In this document: piece by piece, positions 16,808 to 27,037 of the stretch
Numbering within the stretch: position 1 is the stretch's first letter
How the letters are laid out: every line of letters begins with the position of its first letter
NCBI GenBank assembly: GCA_902786265.1
Contig: CADACE010000010.1
Span: 1 to 64,000, forward strand
Origin: an uncultured Chloroflexota bacterium
Lineage (GTDB): Bacteria > Chloroflexota > Anaerolineae > Anaerolineales > Anaerolineaceae
DNA: 64,000 nucleotides
Direction of reading: 5' to 3'
Program-made: the position numbers and the translations under genes
Notes under the pieces: model-generated
Seen by the model: the letters and a program-made list of their open reading frames with translations, nothing else
The model's database searches: none
Told to the model about the DNA's origin: nothing

Positions 16808-19392
16808 AAATAAGGAAGGATTTCTTCTATTATTTCGCTGTTCTGGTGTACATCTTCTGCATGTTGTTCGCCATTGTGTGTGTATTTAATCGCATTGGTG
16901 AAGGACAGGAATACCCTTACCTGATCAAAGGCACATGGCTGATAGGCTCTTTTACGTTTTTGCTTTTGTTGATGGCGGTTTGGGCTTTGTGGGCAAGACT
17001 TGGCATTACTGAAAAAATGAACCGGCATCCGAAGTTGTTTTTGGCTTTGGAACTGATGATAGTTGCCGTTATTGTGATTATCGGCTCTTATTTGCGCTAT
17101 CGAGTCATAGAGGAATTGCCGATGGCACCGGCATCGGATTATAAGACATATTATGAAATGGCTGTTATGATCCATGATGGAACACTTTTGGAAGAAGGTG
17201 TGGGATATTGTGATTATGTCGCAATGTTTCCTCATGTTTATGGATATCCGGCAGTTTTAGCCACTTTTTTTAGAATATTTGGCGTAAGTGTCTATGTAGC
17301 AGAATTTTTTAATTTGATTATTTCGATCGGCTCACTTTTTCTTGTTTGGGGGATTGCCCGTCTGCTTCGCGGGCGATTTGCGGCACTTGTTGCTCTCGTT
17401 ATGTGGAGTTTCCTCCCTTCGGTAATTCTATACTCAGATTTTGTCGCGAGTGAGCCATTATTTACCTTTGCCCTTTTAGTGGCAGTACTGTTTTTTGTCA
17501 TGTCAATGAGGAAAAACCAAAAGAAGGAAAAACATCCATGGATATGTACGATTGAATTGGTCCTGATGGGGGTGGTTCTCGCATTTTGTGCCTTTATCCG
17601 TCCGATGGCTATGATTTTCCTTGTGGCAGCTATGATTTGCATGCTGCCGATGGAACGGAAGAAATATGATATCCCAACCAATGATGTTCCTCTCGGCGTC
17701 CGTGCTGTGGATGCAGGTTGGAAACGGTGCCTGATAGTCCTGATTGTTTATTTTGGCTGTTCCAAACTGTTCACAATGGCAACTTCTTATGCGGTAGACC
17801 GTGAATTGGCAGGCAGTTCCGCTTCTTTTGGGTACAATCTGCTGGTTGGTTTAAACCTGGAAAGTTATGGGGGGTGGAATCAGGAGGACGCGGATTATCT
17901 TTATGATGCTTTTGAAGCAACCGGATCTGCTCAGGAAGCGCAGATGGTCTGCCGTGATATGGCTTTTGAACGCTTGAAAGCCGATCTCCACGCTTTGATC
18001 AATTTATTTGTCCATAAATTTGATGTGCTGTGGGGTAATGATGATTACGGCGCTTCCTGGAATATTTTGTTTATGGATCAACAGGATAACCTTACTCCGG
18101 AACGGGAAAGTTTTCTGTATCGGATGATGGATATCAGTGATCTTGTTTATCTGCTGATGCTGTTGGAAGCAGGTATTTTTGGCTTTGTTATGTTCAGGCT
18201 TCGTCCTGATGCCCTTTATTCCTGTGTTCTCCTGGTTCTGGGAACGGCTGCGCTTCATTTATTCGTGGAAAACCAGAACCGTTATCATTATCATACGCTT
18301 CCGTTTTTGGCAATTCTTGCAGGGGCTGCAGGCGCTGCAATGAGTGAGCGAGTGGGAGTAGCTGTGATGGCACGGATCGAAGAGAAAAAGAAAGAGAAAG
18401 CAGCTGAGGAAGAACGTATTGCTCATGTACGTAAACTTCAGGAAGAAGAAGATGAACGTGTCCGTCTCCGTTCGGAAGCACTTCATGCTCAGTTTGATAT
18501 GGCTAAAGCTATAGAGGAAGGGCATATCCGCATTGTGGCAAGTAAAGCGATCGAAGGCGCTTATGCACCGAAGCCGGTGGCTCAGCCGTCTGATGATAAA
18601 AAGAATGAACATGAAATATCAGAAAAATCAGGTTCAACTGAGCTACAGGAAGCCGAAGTTTTGACAGTCAGTGAGCTTGAAAAACGTGCGGCATCTGAAG
18701 GAGCACCTGCAGATGATAAGGTAACCGAATCTGTAGAATCATTTGCAGATGATAAGGTAACCGAATCTGTAGAATCATTTGCAGATGATAAGGTGACCGA
18801 ATCTGAAGAATCATTTGCAGATGATAAGGTAACCGAACCTGAAGAATCATTTGCAGATGATAAGATAACCGAATTTGAAGAATCATTTGCAGATGATAAG
18901 GTAACCGAACCTGAAGAATCATTTGCAGATGATAAGGTAACCGAACCTGAAGAATCATCTGCAGATGATAAGGTAACCGAACCTGAAGAATCATTTGCAG
19001 ATGATAAGATAACCGAATTTGAAGAATCATCTGCAGATGATAAGGTGACCGAATCTGAAGAATCATTTGCAGATGATAAGGTAACCGAACCTGAAGAATC
19101 ATTTGCAGATGATAAGGTAACCGAACCTGAAGAATCACCTGCTGAAGATAAGGTGCCCGAATCAGAAGAATTACCTGCTGAAGATAAGGTGCCCGAATCA
19201 GATGATTTACTTGCTGAAGATAAGGTGCCCGAATCAGAAGAATCATCTGTTGATGATAAGGTACCTGAATCTGAAGGATCACCAGCTGATGAAAAGGTAC
19301 CTGAATCTGAAGAATCACCTGCTGATGATAAGGTGCCCGATGGCTCTTCGGAAGATTCTTCTGAAAAACCAAATAATGAGTGTGAAGGATAA
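16804..19392 (+). CDS. GT39/ArnT-like membrane glycosyltransferase with coiled coil and 36-bp repeat tail
   Basis: The first ~520 residues form about eleven membrane segments. They carry the family-typical acidic loop MAPASDYKTYYEMA after the second or third helix and a FVASEPLFTFALLVAVLFF stretch, as in GT-C mannosyl or aminoarabinosyl transferases. After the last helix comes a charged helical region (KKKEKAAEEERIAHVRKLQEEEDERVRLR), then 17 acidic 12-residue repeats ending in a short Ser/Glu tail. The tail is predicted to be cytoplasmic or extracytoplasmic according to helix count, which cannot be settled by eye. The start codon is GTG, overlapping the stop of the BcsB-like gene. It probably adds a sugar from a polyprenyl carrier. 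The tail is very unusual for this family. Confidence 0.72.
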   Translation: MKIRKDFFYYFAVLVYIFCMLFAIVCVFNRIGEGQEYPYLIKGTWLIGSFTFLLLLMAVWALWARLGITEKMNRHPKLFLALELMIVAVIVIIGSYLRYRVIEELPMAPASDYKTYYEMAVMIHDGTLLEEGVGYCDYVAMFPHVYGYPAVLATFFRIFGVSVYVAEFFNLIISIGSLFLVWGIARLLRGRFAALVALVMWSFLPSVILYSDFVASEPLFTFALLVAVLFFVMSMRKNQKKEKHPWICTIELVLMGVVLAFCAFIRPMAMIFLVAAMICMLPMERKKYDIPTNDVPLGVRAVDAGWKRCLIVLIVYFGCSKLFTMATSYAVDRELAGSSASFGYNLLVGLNLESYGGWNQEDADYLYDAFEATGSAQEAQMVCRDMAFERLKADLHALINLFVHKFDVLWGNDDYGASWNILFMDQQDNLTPERESFLYRMMDISDLVYLLMLLEAGIFGFVMFRLRPDALYSCVLLVLGTAALHLFVENQNRYHYHTLPFLAILAGAAGAAMSERVGVAVMARIEEKKKEKAAEEERIAHVRKLQEEEDERVRLRSEALHAQFDMAKAIEEGHIRIVASKAIEGAYAPKPVAQPSDDKKNEHEISEKSGSTELQEAEVLTVSELEKRAASEGAPADDKVTESVESFADDKVTESVESFADDKVTESEESFADDKVTEPEESFADDKITEFEESFADDKVTEPEESFADDKVTEPEESSADDKVTEPEESFADDKITEFEESSADDKVTESEESFADDKVTEPEESFADDKVTEPEESPAEDKVPESEELPAEDKVPESDDLLAEDKVPESEESSVDDKVPESEGSPADEKVPESEESPADDKVPDGSSEDSSEKPNNECEG
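18706..19317 (+). repeat. Seventeen tandem 36-bp coding repeats (acidic ADDKVTEPEES type)
   Basis: Seventeen exact-length units of 36 bp encode variants of FADDKVTEPEES. An eighteenth partial unit follows. Two sub-types are seen: VTE units first and VPE units from about 19138 on, which suggests stepwise expansion from both ends. The strong acidity points to ion or basic-protein binding, or to simple spacing. Confidence 0.95.
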
Positions 19393-19401
19393 GACAGAAA
19401 T

Positions 19402-20913
19402 ATGCTTTTTAATTCACTTGCCTATTTGATTTTTTTCCCGGTCATAGTACTGGTTTATTTTCTGATTCCCTGGCACCGGGTCCGCAACGGGATGCTGTTG
19501 GTCGCAAGCTATTATTTTTATATGCGCTGGGATCCGCGTTTCATCGTGTTGATGATCGGTGTTACGCTGGTCAGTTATTTTTGCGGCTTACTCGTGAGCA
19601 TTTCCCAGAAGGAAGAGGCTGAACACGTAGAAAAAGATCTCCGCAGGACGGGCAACGCGAAAATCTATACCACAGTGACAATTGTTGCCATGCTTCTGGT
19701 ATTAGGCTGGTTTAAATACGCTAATTTTCTTACAGGCAATCTTGTCTCCCTGATGCGGCTCATAGGTGTGGAGCTTGCGATCCCGAAGCTTAATGTTGCC
19801 CTTCCGGTAGGTATTTCCTTCTTCACCTTTCAGGCAATGGGGTATGTAATCGATGTTTACCGGGGTACGACAGAGGTGGAGAAAAACTTCTTCCGTTTTG
19901 CTTTGTTTGTGTCCTTTTTTCCTCAGCTGGTTGCAGGCCCGATCGAACGTTCCGGACACTTGCTCCAGCAATTCAAGGATAAGCATACATTTGATTCCCG
20001 CAGGGTTCTCAAAGGCCTGATGCTGATGGTCTGGGGATTTTTCATTAAGATGGTACTTGCGGACCGGATCGCCATTATTGTGGACCAGGTCTTCAATTAC
20101 TATACATCTTATCAGGGGACGATCCTGATGCTTGGAGCCGGACTTTTCTCTTTCCAGATCTACTGTGACTTCAATGGTTACTCTCTGATTGCCATCGGGT
20201 CGGCACAGGTGCTTGGTTTTGACCTGATCCAGAACTTTGAACAGCCTTATCTGGCCCGGACGGTGGCGGATTTCTGGCGGCGCTGGCATATGTCCCTGAC
20301 CAACTGGTTCCGGGATTATATCTATTTCCCGCTGGGCGGCAGCCGCGTCGCTAAATGGAAAAAATACCGCAACATCATGATCGTCTTTTTGATTTCCGGT
20401 CTCTGGCACGGTGCTGACTGGACTTATGTGATTTGGGGTGGTATGAATGGACTTATGCAGGTTATTGGAGATATCATCAATCCGGCAAGAAAAAAGCTAC
20501 TGGCAAAGCTGCATGTCAACGAGAATTCCTTTGGGCATCGTCTGGTACAGACTTTCCTGACCTATGTCTATGTCACGATTGCGTGGGTTTTCTTCCGGGC
20601 AACTTCTGTAAAATCTGCAGTAGATATCATTGTGGGTTCTGTCAAAACCTTAAATCCATGGGTGCTGTTTGATGGCACGATCTATAATCTTGGCTTGAAT
20701 CAGATGGATTTCTGGGCTATGGTCATCTCTCTTCTTGTTCTTTTAGCTGTGGATATTCTGCATGAAAATAAGATACAGATCCGCGAGAGTATTATGGGGC
20801 AGCCTTTGCCGGTAAGATGGGCAATTGTTTATGCAGCTTTGTTTATGATTTTAATATTTGGTATTTATGGACCGGGATATGACGCGGCCAGCTTTATTTA
20901 TTTCCAGTTCTGA
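19402..20913 (+). CDS. MBOAT O-acyltransferase, AlgI-like
   Basis: The 503-aa protein has about ten membrane segments and the full MBOAT pattern: LPVGISFFTFQAMGYVIDVYRG, FVSFFPQLVAGPIER, FWRRWHMSLTNWFRDYIYFPLGG and the catalytic His336 in LWHGADWTYVIWGG. AlgI-like members move an acyl group, usually acetyl, across the membrane for O-acetylation of a secreted polysaccharide. They work with an SGNH-type transferase, and the next gene encodes exactly such a protein. The start follows the previous stop by nine bases. Family is certain; the polymer acted on is inferred from the locus. Confidence 0.92.
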   Translation: MLFNSLAYLIFFPVIVLVYFLIPWHRVRNGMLLVASYYFYMRWDPRFIVLMIGVTLVSYFCGLLVSISQKEEAEHVEKDLRRTGNAKIYTTVTIVAMLLVLGWFKYANFLTGNLVSLMRLIGVELAIPKLNVALPVGISFFTFQAMGYVIDVYRGTTEVEKNFFRFALFVSFFPQLVAGPIERSGHLLQQFKDKHTFDSRRVLKGLMLMVWGFFIKMVLADRIAIIVDQVFNYYTSYQGTILMLGAGLFSFQIYCDFNGYSLIAIGSAQVLGFDLIQNFEQPYLARTVADFWRRWHMSLTNWFRDYIYFPLGGSRVAKWKKYRNIMIVFLISGLWHGADWTYVIWGGMNGLMQVIGDIINPARKKLLAKLHVNENSFGHRLVQTFLTYVYVTIAWVFFRATSVKSAVDIIVGSVKTLNPWVLFDGTIYNLGLNQMDFWAMVISLLVLLAVDILHENKIQIRESIMGQPLPVRWAIVYAALFMILIFGIYGPGYDAASFIYFQF

Positions 20914-20926
20914 AAAGGTGAGATCA

Positions 20927-23569
20927 ATGGGAAAAGTACTAAAAGCATTATTCAAGGTAGTGATGTTCCTCCTGATTTTTGTAATCTTGTTTTATATGAT
21001 TTGGTGTATTCTGTTGTTCAAACAGGAGGATGGTACACTCCCTATGCGGCATTTTTATGATCTTCCGGAGGGCTCTGTGGATGTATTGTTCTTAGGAACC
21101 AGCCACATGGGAATGAATCTCAGTACAGATATTCTCTGGAATAAATATGGTATCGCTGGGTATAAATGCTGGGGGTCTGTACAGCCTATATGGAATACGT
21201 ATTACTATTTGAAAGAGTGTCTGAAATATCAAAGACCTAAAGTTATTGTTTTGGATGTACATAGTGCTACTTTTGGTTATGTTTATCCTGATTTTGTTAT
21301 TCAGATCAAGAACACGATTGGCATGCGTCTTTCCCAAAATAAAATTGATGCGATAATGGCAAGCTCTCCTAAGGAACAGTGGGGAAATCTTTTGATTGGT
21401 TTGCCTGTTTTTCATTCTCGCTATAATGAACTGAATGAGACAGATTTCGAGTATTTTCCCTGGAATCGACATCAGAATATTACGGTATTGGTAAATCAAA
21501 ATTCAGAGCAGGTATTTCCCTTTGATATTATTGATAAAGATCAGAGCAGTGGAGTTGAACCGTTGCATGAAAAGGAAGAAAAATATTTTCGTGCTATCCT
21601 TGATCTTTGCCAGGAAGAGAACATTCCTCTTGAATTGGTTGCATGTCCTTATCAGATTGGAGAATTTGAACAAAAACGATATAGAAGAATCAAACAGATA
21701 GTTTCTGAAGAATATGAGGGAATTGGTTTTACCGATTTCAATGAAGTTTACATGGATTATGATATTGATACTCATACAGATTATCTTGATCCCGGACATT
21801 TTAATAAGTGGGGTGTACCAAAATATACAGCCGCTATTGAACAGGTATTGACGGCTAAATATGATCTTCCGGATCACCGGTTGGATGAAAATCATGTGTG
21901 GAATAAGGTTAAGAAAACAAAAGCTTCTCCGGTTTATGAGATGGACTATAAATTTTATGGCGATGGCAAACGGAATTATGTCGATACCGGTATGAAATTG
22001 TTAGATAATATCATGGATTCATGGACGATCCTGGCTGATTTCACAGTTCCTCCTTTTGATGCTGAAGATCGTGTTATTCTTTCCTGTTATGATGAAACTC
22101 CGGATCATTATCAGGGGGTAATGGTTAACATCGATGAATATGGAAAGCTGGCTGTTATGTTTTCTTCTTTTGAAGATATAAAGACGGATATATTGGAAGA
22201 AAACAGCAGGGTTCAGCTCGCGATTGTCAAGAATGATCGAAGAATTGATGTGTATTTCAATGGGGAATTTCTTGGAACTCATCGAGCAGATAACCTTGCT
22301 CAATACTCTGGTCCGCTTCTCGTAGGCTGTCAACAGAATGAAAATGGATATTTCTTCCGTTTCAGCGAACCTATTGTTTATGATCTGCAGGTATTTGATA
22401 CGGTTTTAACTGAAACAGATATCAAATCATGGGAACCGCGAAATCTGCCTGAACCGCCGGAAAAAGAATATCTGTCTGATGAAGAGATCGCATCAGGCCA
22501 GCTTTATACTATGGATTACAGCTTTTCAGGGGATGGTCAGGAACGGTATATTGATACCGGTGTGAAACTGTATGAGGAACAAGATGCATCCTGGACATTG
22601 TTATCTCAAATTGATCCCAGAATCGATGCAGGGGATACGGTTTACTTTTCTGCTTTTGTTGAAGATATGAATAATTACCGCGGACTTCTGGTGCGGAGGC
22701 TGGATGAGGGAAAGCTTAATATTTCCTATGGTCAGAACAAACAGATCGTTGTGGATATTCCTGTTGAAACACCTTCTGTTCTTGCCATAGTCAAGGAAAC
22801 TTTTTATTATACGATTTATTTGAATGGAGAGGTAATCGTAGATGGCGAAATATCTCCCTGCGACGTTCATGATTTGAATTTGCTTATTGGTTGTCAGGTT
22901 ACCATGGAAGACAATTTGTTCAGATTTTCCGGAACAAAAATATATAATCTGGAAATCATAAAGGGCATCATGAGCCCGGAAGATATTGCAGCCTGGAAGC
23001 CTGATCCGCAGCCTGAAGCGCCGAAACCGATTCCTTCAGATGTAGAGTATCATCTTGAAAACAGCTTCGCCGGGAATGGGAAAAATTTCTGTATTGATAC
23101 CGGAATTCAGCTTTATGATGTCGCTGATAAAAACTGGAGTCTGCATTTGGTGATTAATTATGATAAAACCGGACGAGGTACTGCTCTTTCATGTTTTGCT
23201 GAAGATCCGGCTAATTATCGTGGATTGCTGGTTCGTCAGATTGATGAAACAAACTATAATCTTACGCTGGGATCTGCTATTACGAATTTAACTGTAGGCT
23301 GGGATCCTGTTATCATTATCGACATTCTCAAGGAAGAATATCATTACACAGTCTATATGAATGGAGAGAAAAAGTTTGAAACAGATGCTGCAACCAAATC
23401 CTGGGATGGTAATTTGATTATAGGGTCCGAAAGATTGTTAAATGGTTCGTTTTTCCGTTACTCCAATCAAAAAGTTCGGAAACTCGAGGTTACTGCCTCG
23501 ATTCCGGATGAAGCGGAAATATTACAAAAATGTTCAGAGGAGTATATAACTGATTACTTTATAAAGTAA
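20927..23569 (+). CDS. SGNH-type O-acetyltransferase/esterase with three LamG-like domains
   Basis: After one N-terminal membrane helix, residues ~45-330 form an SGNH hydrolase-like domain with VLFLGTSHMGMNL (Ser59) and LDPGHFNKWG (Asp288, His291), the layout of AlgJ/AlgX-like partners of MBOAT proteins. Three LamG/concanavalin-like domains follow at about 336-515, 526-697 and 707-868, each opening with a pattern like YxMDYxFxGDG..YxDTGxxLY and ending in a D/E-I-xxW motif. Together with the MBOAT gene it should form an acetylation pair outside the membrane. The LamG array would hold the glycan. The ATG at 20927 is chosen for its GGTGAG site and for putting the membrane helix first; the frame is open upstream. 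Confidence 0.82.
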   Translation: MGKVLKALFKVVMFLLIFVILFYMIWCILLFKQEDGTLPMRHFYDLPEGSVDVLFLGTSHMGMNLSTDILWNKYGIAGYKCWGSVQPIWNTYYYLKECLKYQRPKVIVLDVHSATFGYVYPDFVIQIKNTIGMRLSQNKIDAIMASSPKEQWGNLLIGLPVFHSRYNELNETDFEYFPWNRHQNITVLVNQNSEQVFPFDIIDKDQSSGVEPLHEKEEKYFRAILDLCQEENIPLELVACPYQIGEFEQKRYRRIKQIVSEEYEGIGFTDFNEVYMDYDIDTHTDYLDPGHFNKWGVPKYTAAIEQVLTAKYDLPDHRLDENHVWNKVKKTKASPVYEMDYKFYGDGKRNYVDTGMKLLDNIMDSWTILADFTVPPFDAEDRVILSCYDETPDHYQGVMVNIDEYGKLAVMFSSFEDIKTDILEENSRVQLAIVKNDRRIDVYFNGEFLGTHRADNLAQYSGPLLVGCQQNENGYFFRFSEPIVYDLQVFDTVLTETDIKSWEPRNLPEPPEKEYLSDEEIASGQLYTMDYSFSGDGQERYIDTGVKLYEEQDASWTLLSQIDPRIDAGDTVYFSAFVEDMNNYRGLLVRRLDEGKLNISYGQNKQIVVDIPVETPSVLAIVKETFYYTIYLNGEVIVDGEISPCDVHDLNLLIGCQVTMEDNLFRFSGTKIYNLEIIKGIMSPEDIAAWKPDPQPEAPKPIPSDVEYHLENSFAGNGKNFCIDTGIQLYDVADKNWSLHLVINYDKTGRGTALSCFAEDPANYRGLLVRQIDETNYNLTLGSAITNLTVGWDPVIIIDILKEEYHYTVYMNGEKKFETDAATKSWDGNLIIGSERLLNGSFFRYSNQKVRKLEVTASIPDEAEILQKCSEEYITDYFIK

Positions 23570-23725
23570 CATTTTTTGAAAATGTGAGAAGAGGTGCAGC
23601 GCAGGTTGTCCTGCAGAATCTTGTTCTGTATCTGCTGATATAAATCTTGCTGAAAATAGTACAGTGGGTTTTATAGCTTCTGCAATGGAACCGTCATGCT
23701 TGAAAAAGCTGAAATACAGGGAAAA

Positions 23726-26700
23726 ATGGTAAACACAGATATAAAAAAGAAAAGAGAAAAATCTTTGTCTTCAGACTTGAGGAGTATAATATGTTCTCCC
23801 TGGTTTTCTGCTGCATTGATTTTCCTGATGGTTTCTTTATGTTTGGCTGTTGGTTTTTCACAAAAGCCGTGTGTTTATCCGATTGATTATGGACAATATG
23901 AACATTTGTTGAAACAATATGGATTGACCTGGACAGAAGAAGATATTGTACTTGGTAATTTGCAGTATTCGAGGCCAATCACTGAATTTGCTTATACACA
24001 TTTTTCGTGGTCCAACCTGTTGACACCATTGCGCGCGGGAAGCCTTGTTTATTTGATTGCAGTTGTGCGTCTTTTTACGGAACCCTTTGGCAATTATTTC
24101 TCGGTTGACGGGGTGGCATTTATTTCTGCTGTTATTATGGCTTTCTCTGTAACATTAATTACCTGTTCTTTGCGAAAACTATTGCCTCGCGGATGGGCTG
24201 TGCCTGCGGCTGCGTTTAGTATTATGGCTGTGAATGGGAATTTTTGTGCGTTATTTCGAAGCTTGTATTCTGAAGGCCCTGCAATTGTATTTACACTCCT
24301 TTTTATTGCCGTTGTATTATATACCTGGAGCATACCTAAGGAATTACGCATGCAATGGATAATTCCTGTGAATATTGTTTCTATTCTTTTGCTAAAGTCT
24401 TATTCACAGATGGTGGTATTCTTGATACCGGTCATTGCTGTCAATATATGTTTGTTTTTTACTTCTAAACGTTTATTTTTAAAAAATCCCGGTATTTTGA
24501 TTATCTCTTTGATAATTTTTCTTTCAGGAATCACGAGCTCTGTTCGCCTTTTACTTTCTGATCCTGATTTGTTTTCCAATGCTTCTATTTATGAATCAGT
24601 CTTCAATACGATGCTTCCTGCTGCGGATGATCCGGAATTATTATTAATGGAATTTGGATTGGATGAGACTTATGCAGATGATATCGGAAAATCCTATTAT
24701 CAAGAGGAAAGTAATTACGTCCATGATCCGCGGGATCCTGAGGAAGCGGAGTTTATTTTTACGAAAATAAAAGCGGATGATGTTTTATTAATTTATTTGC
24801 TGCATCCGGATATATTAAGAAATGTAATTAGACAAATTCCTGTTTCGTTGAATAATGGCTTTGAAAATAGCAGAAACCATGAATTGATTCACTCGACAGA
24901 TGACTTTGCAGCATCAAGAACAGAAAGCGGTTTGATTTTCACGTTATGGCAATTGCTGCCACATTCGTATATATTATTCCTTATAGCTCAGGTTACGGTT
25001 AGTGTATTTATTTTATGTTGGGCTGTTTTCAGGAAAAAATACAGCAGCTTTTGTTTAGTATTATTCTTTGTCAGCAGTGTGGCATTCCTTCCGCTTTCTG
25101 TAATATTAAATGGATTTAGCCAGGCACAGCAGTATATGCTTTATCAGGTGTTTCTGACCCTGATTTTGTGGGCTGAACTGATAATTGGTTTCATTTTAAT
25201 TTTACCGATTATTACTCAATGGCTGACGAGGTTCTCCAATGATCCTTATGTTATTCAGACTGAAGTAGCGTTACCGGTCCAATCCATTATTTTCCATGTG
25301 TATCTTGTAAAGACTTTGAAAAAAATTATTGGCTTCTGTGCAAAAAGCAGAATTCGTCTGGTTGTGCTTACAGCATTGGCTGCTTTCCTGATGCTGGCCT
25401 TAACTTTTATTCCCATAGATCATCCGGTCAGTATCAATAATGGTGACTATGGCCGTATGATGGAACAGATGAACTTGACCTGGGCAGGGAATGTTTATTT
25501 TGATACGGATGCACAAGCGGGACAATACGCAATCGAGGAATTTGGTTATACACATTCATGGGATATTTTAAAATTAACGCCGATAAAGCCTACTTTCAGT
25601 TTATATTGGTTTGTTTCTATCGTACGCCTTTTGACTGAACCATTTGGAAAACCGTTTTCGACTTTATTATTAGCCTGGGTAATGGGAATAATATCTGTTT
25701 TATGCATTACTATGATGGTTTATGATCTTTACCCATTACTGAAAAAATGGACTTTGATTGTTTCTTTTCTGCTGTGCATAATACTATGTTCTGAAACATA
25801 TTTGACATGGTATAACGCTCTTTATGGTGAAGGATGCATTATGTTGGGATTACTGCTTTCACTTATGAGTATTATTCATCTCTGTGTCATGCCGAAGAAA
25901 GAGAAAAACTGGAAAAAGACGCTCTGGATGATGGCGCTGATTCTTTCATTGAACATCATGGTTACCTCAAAGTCTCAGATGTTGCTGACACTTCCCGGAG
26001 CAGTTTTAGTGTTTTTGGCACTGAATATATATCATCGTCAATATCGATATGATTATTTGGCTCTGCAATTGATCATCAGTCTGTTGATCAGCGGCTTTTT
26101 GATTTATTCAGGATTTGTTGTATATCAATCAGAACGTACTGAGGAATCTGTTTCACAAAAGCATACGATGTGGCAGGCCTATTTTTATGGAATTTTTATG
26201 ATTTCGGATGATCCGATAAGAGATATGGAAGAGCTTGGCGTTGATACGGCAATGGCACCTGATATTGGAAAGTATGTTCAGTTTGCGGATGATTCCTGGT
26301 ATGTTTATGCGCCTCTTTCAAAAGAGGCTGAAGTTGCATTTTATGATCACGTAAGTATGCTTACGATCATAAAATGGTATCTGACTCATCCGACTAAGTT
26401 ATGGTATATGATGGATCATGCTTCAAAAGAGGCAAAGTCTCTTTATACCGGTTTCCGTATATACAATGGACAGAATTACAGCCATGTTCATGATGAAGTA
26501 GATGGCTTGAATTTATGGCCTGGCTGGCGATCTTACTGGACACCGGGTACTTTTTTGGGGTATGTTGTTTTTTACGGTATACTCTTATATTTTCTGCTTC
26601 GGCAGTTGTTGGATAAAAACATTCCCGAAAAGGTAAAAATTTATTGTTGTATCCCTTTATTCCTGATAGTCACCGGTGTGATTCAGTTCCCTCTTTCGGT

Positions 26701-27013
26701 GATTGGTAATGGCTTTGTTGATAATCAGAAGCAGATGTTTGGTTTCGCATTATGTCACGATCTTCTCATGACGGGAGTTTTTGTCCTTTGCGCACGATAT
26801 CTTTATTACTATACCGGTCAAATACATACATCGGGAATTATGAATAAGCTGTCTGATATGAAGTTATTGGCTTTTTGGAAAAGATCTCGTTCAAAGGGAA
26901 AAAAAGAATTACAATTAAATCCGGAAGAATCAAATCCCAATGAAAAACCGGAAACTGTAAACGCAGCTGTTAGCTTCAGAGAAAAAGAATCTGCTTCCGG
27001 AGAAAATGCTTGA
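23726..27013 (+). CDS. Double-length GT-C protein: two fused WsfD-like units
   Basis: The protein (1095 aa from the ATG at 23726; 1105 aa if 23696 is used) consists of two related halves. Each has a first helix, a short acidic opening (PIDYGQYEHLLKQYGLTW near 54; SINNGDYGRMMEQMNLTW near 574), the matched LVYLIAVVRLFTEPFG / SLYWFVSIVRLLTEPFG segment and about nine more helices. The spacing is ~520 residues, close to the length of the single-unit protein encoded at 8574-10115. A cytoplasmic basic and polar tail ends the chain. The second start has an AGGG site and is preferred. Function as a polyprenyl-dependent sugar transferase is inferred. The gene is more AT-rich than its neighbours. Confidence 0.68.
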   Translation: MVNTDIKKKREKSLSSDLRSIICSPWFSAALIFLMVSLCLAVGFSQKPCVYPIDYGQYEHLLKQYGLTWTEEDIVLGNLQYSRPITEFAYTHFSWSNLLTPLRAGSLVYLIAVVRLFTEPFGNYFSVDGVAFISAVIMAFSVTLITCSLRKLLPRGWAVPAAAFSIMAVNGNFCALFRSLYSEGPAIVFTLLFIAVVLYTWSIPKELRMQWIIPVNIVSILLLKSYSQMVVFLIPVIAVNICLFFTSKRLFLKNPGILIISLIIFLSGITSSVRLLLSDPDLFSNASIYESVFNTMLPAADDPELLLMEFGLDETYADDIGKSYYQEESNYVHDPRDPEEAEFIFTKIKADDVLLIYLLHPDILRNVIRQIPVSLNNGFENSRNHELIHSTDDFAASRTESGLIFTLWQLLPHSYILFLIAQVTVSVFILCWAVFRKKYSSFCLVLFFVSSVAFLPLSVILNGFSQAQQYMLYQVFLTLILWAELIIGFILILPIITQWLTRFSNDPYVIQTEVALPVQSIIFHVYLVKTLKKIIGFCAKSRIRLVVLTALAAFLMLALTFIPIDHPVSINNGDYGRMMEQMNLTWAGNVYFDTDAQAGQYAIEEFGYTHSWDILKLTPIKPTFSLYWFVSIVRLLTEPFGKPFSTLLLAWVMGIISVLCITMMVYDLYPLLKKWTLIVSFLLCIILCSETYLTWYNALYGEGCIMLGLLLSLMSIIHLCVMPKKEKNWKKTLWMMALILSLNIMVTSKSQMLLTLPGAVLVFLALNIYHRQYRYDYLALQLIISLLISGFLIYSGFVVYQSERTEESVSQKHTMWQAYFYGIFMISDDPIRDMEELGVDTAMAPDIGKYVQFADDSWYVYAPLSKEAEVAFYDHVSMLTIIKWYLTHPTKLWYMMDHASKEAKSLYTGFRIYNGQNYSHVHDEVDGLNLWPGWRSYWTPGTFLGYVVFYGILLYFLLRQLLDKNIPEKVKIYCCIPLFLIVTGVIQFPLSVIGNGFVDNQKQMFGFALCHDLLMTGVFVLCARYLYYYTGQIHTSGIMNKLSDMKLLAFWKRSRSKGKKELQLNPEESNPNEKPETVNAAVSFREKESASGENA

Positions 27014-27037
27014 ATTATGGCTGAAAGGGTGCTTTTA

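Noticed and set aside
18706..19317. Possible CRISPR array (36-bp units)
   Set aside because: The units are contiguous, with no unique spacers, and keep a coding frame. No cas gene is present.
18668..19372. A minus-strand frame with highly repeated protein
   Set aside because: It is the shadow of the 36-bp coding repeats of the GT39-like gene; its repeats follow from the DNA repeats.
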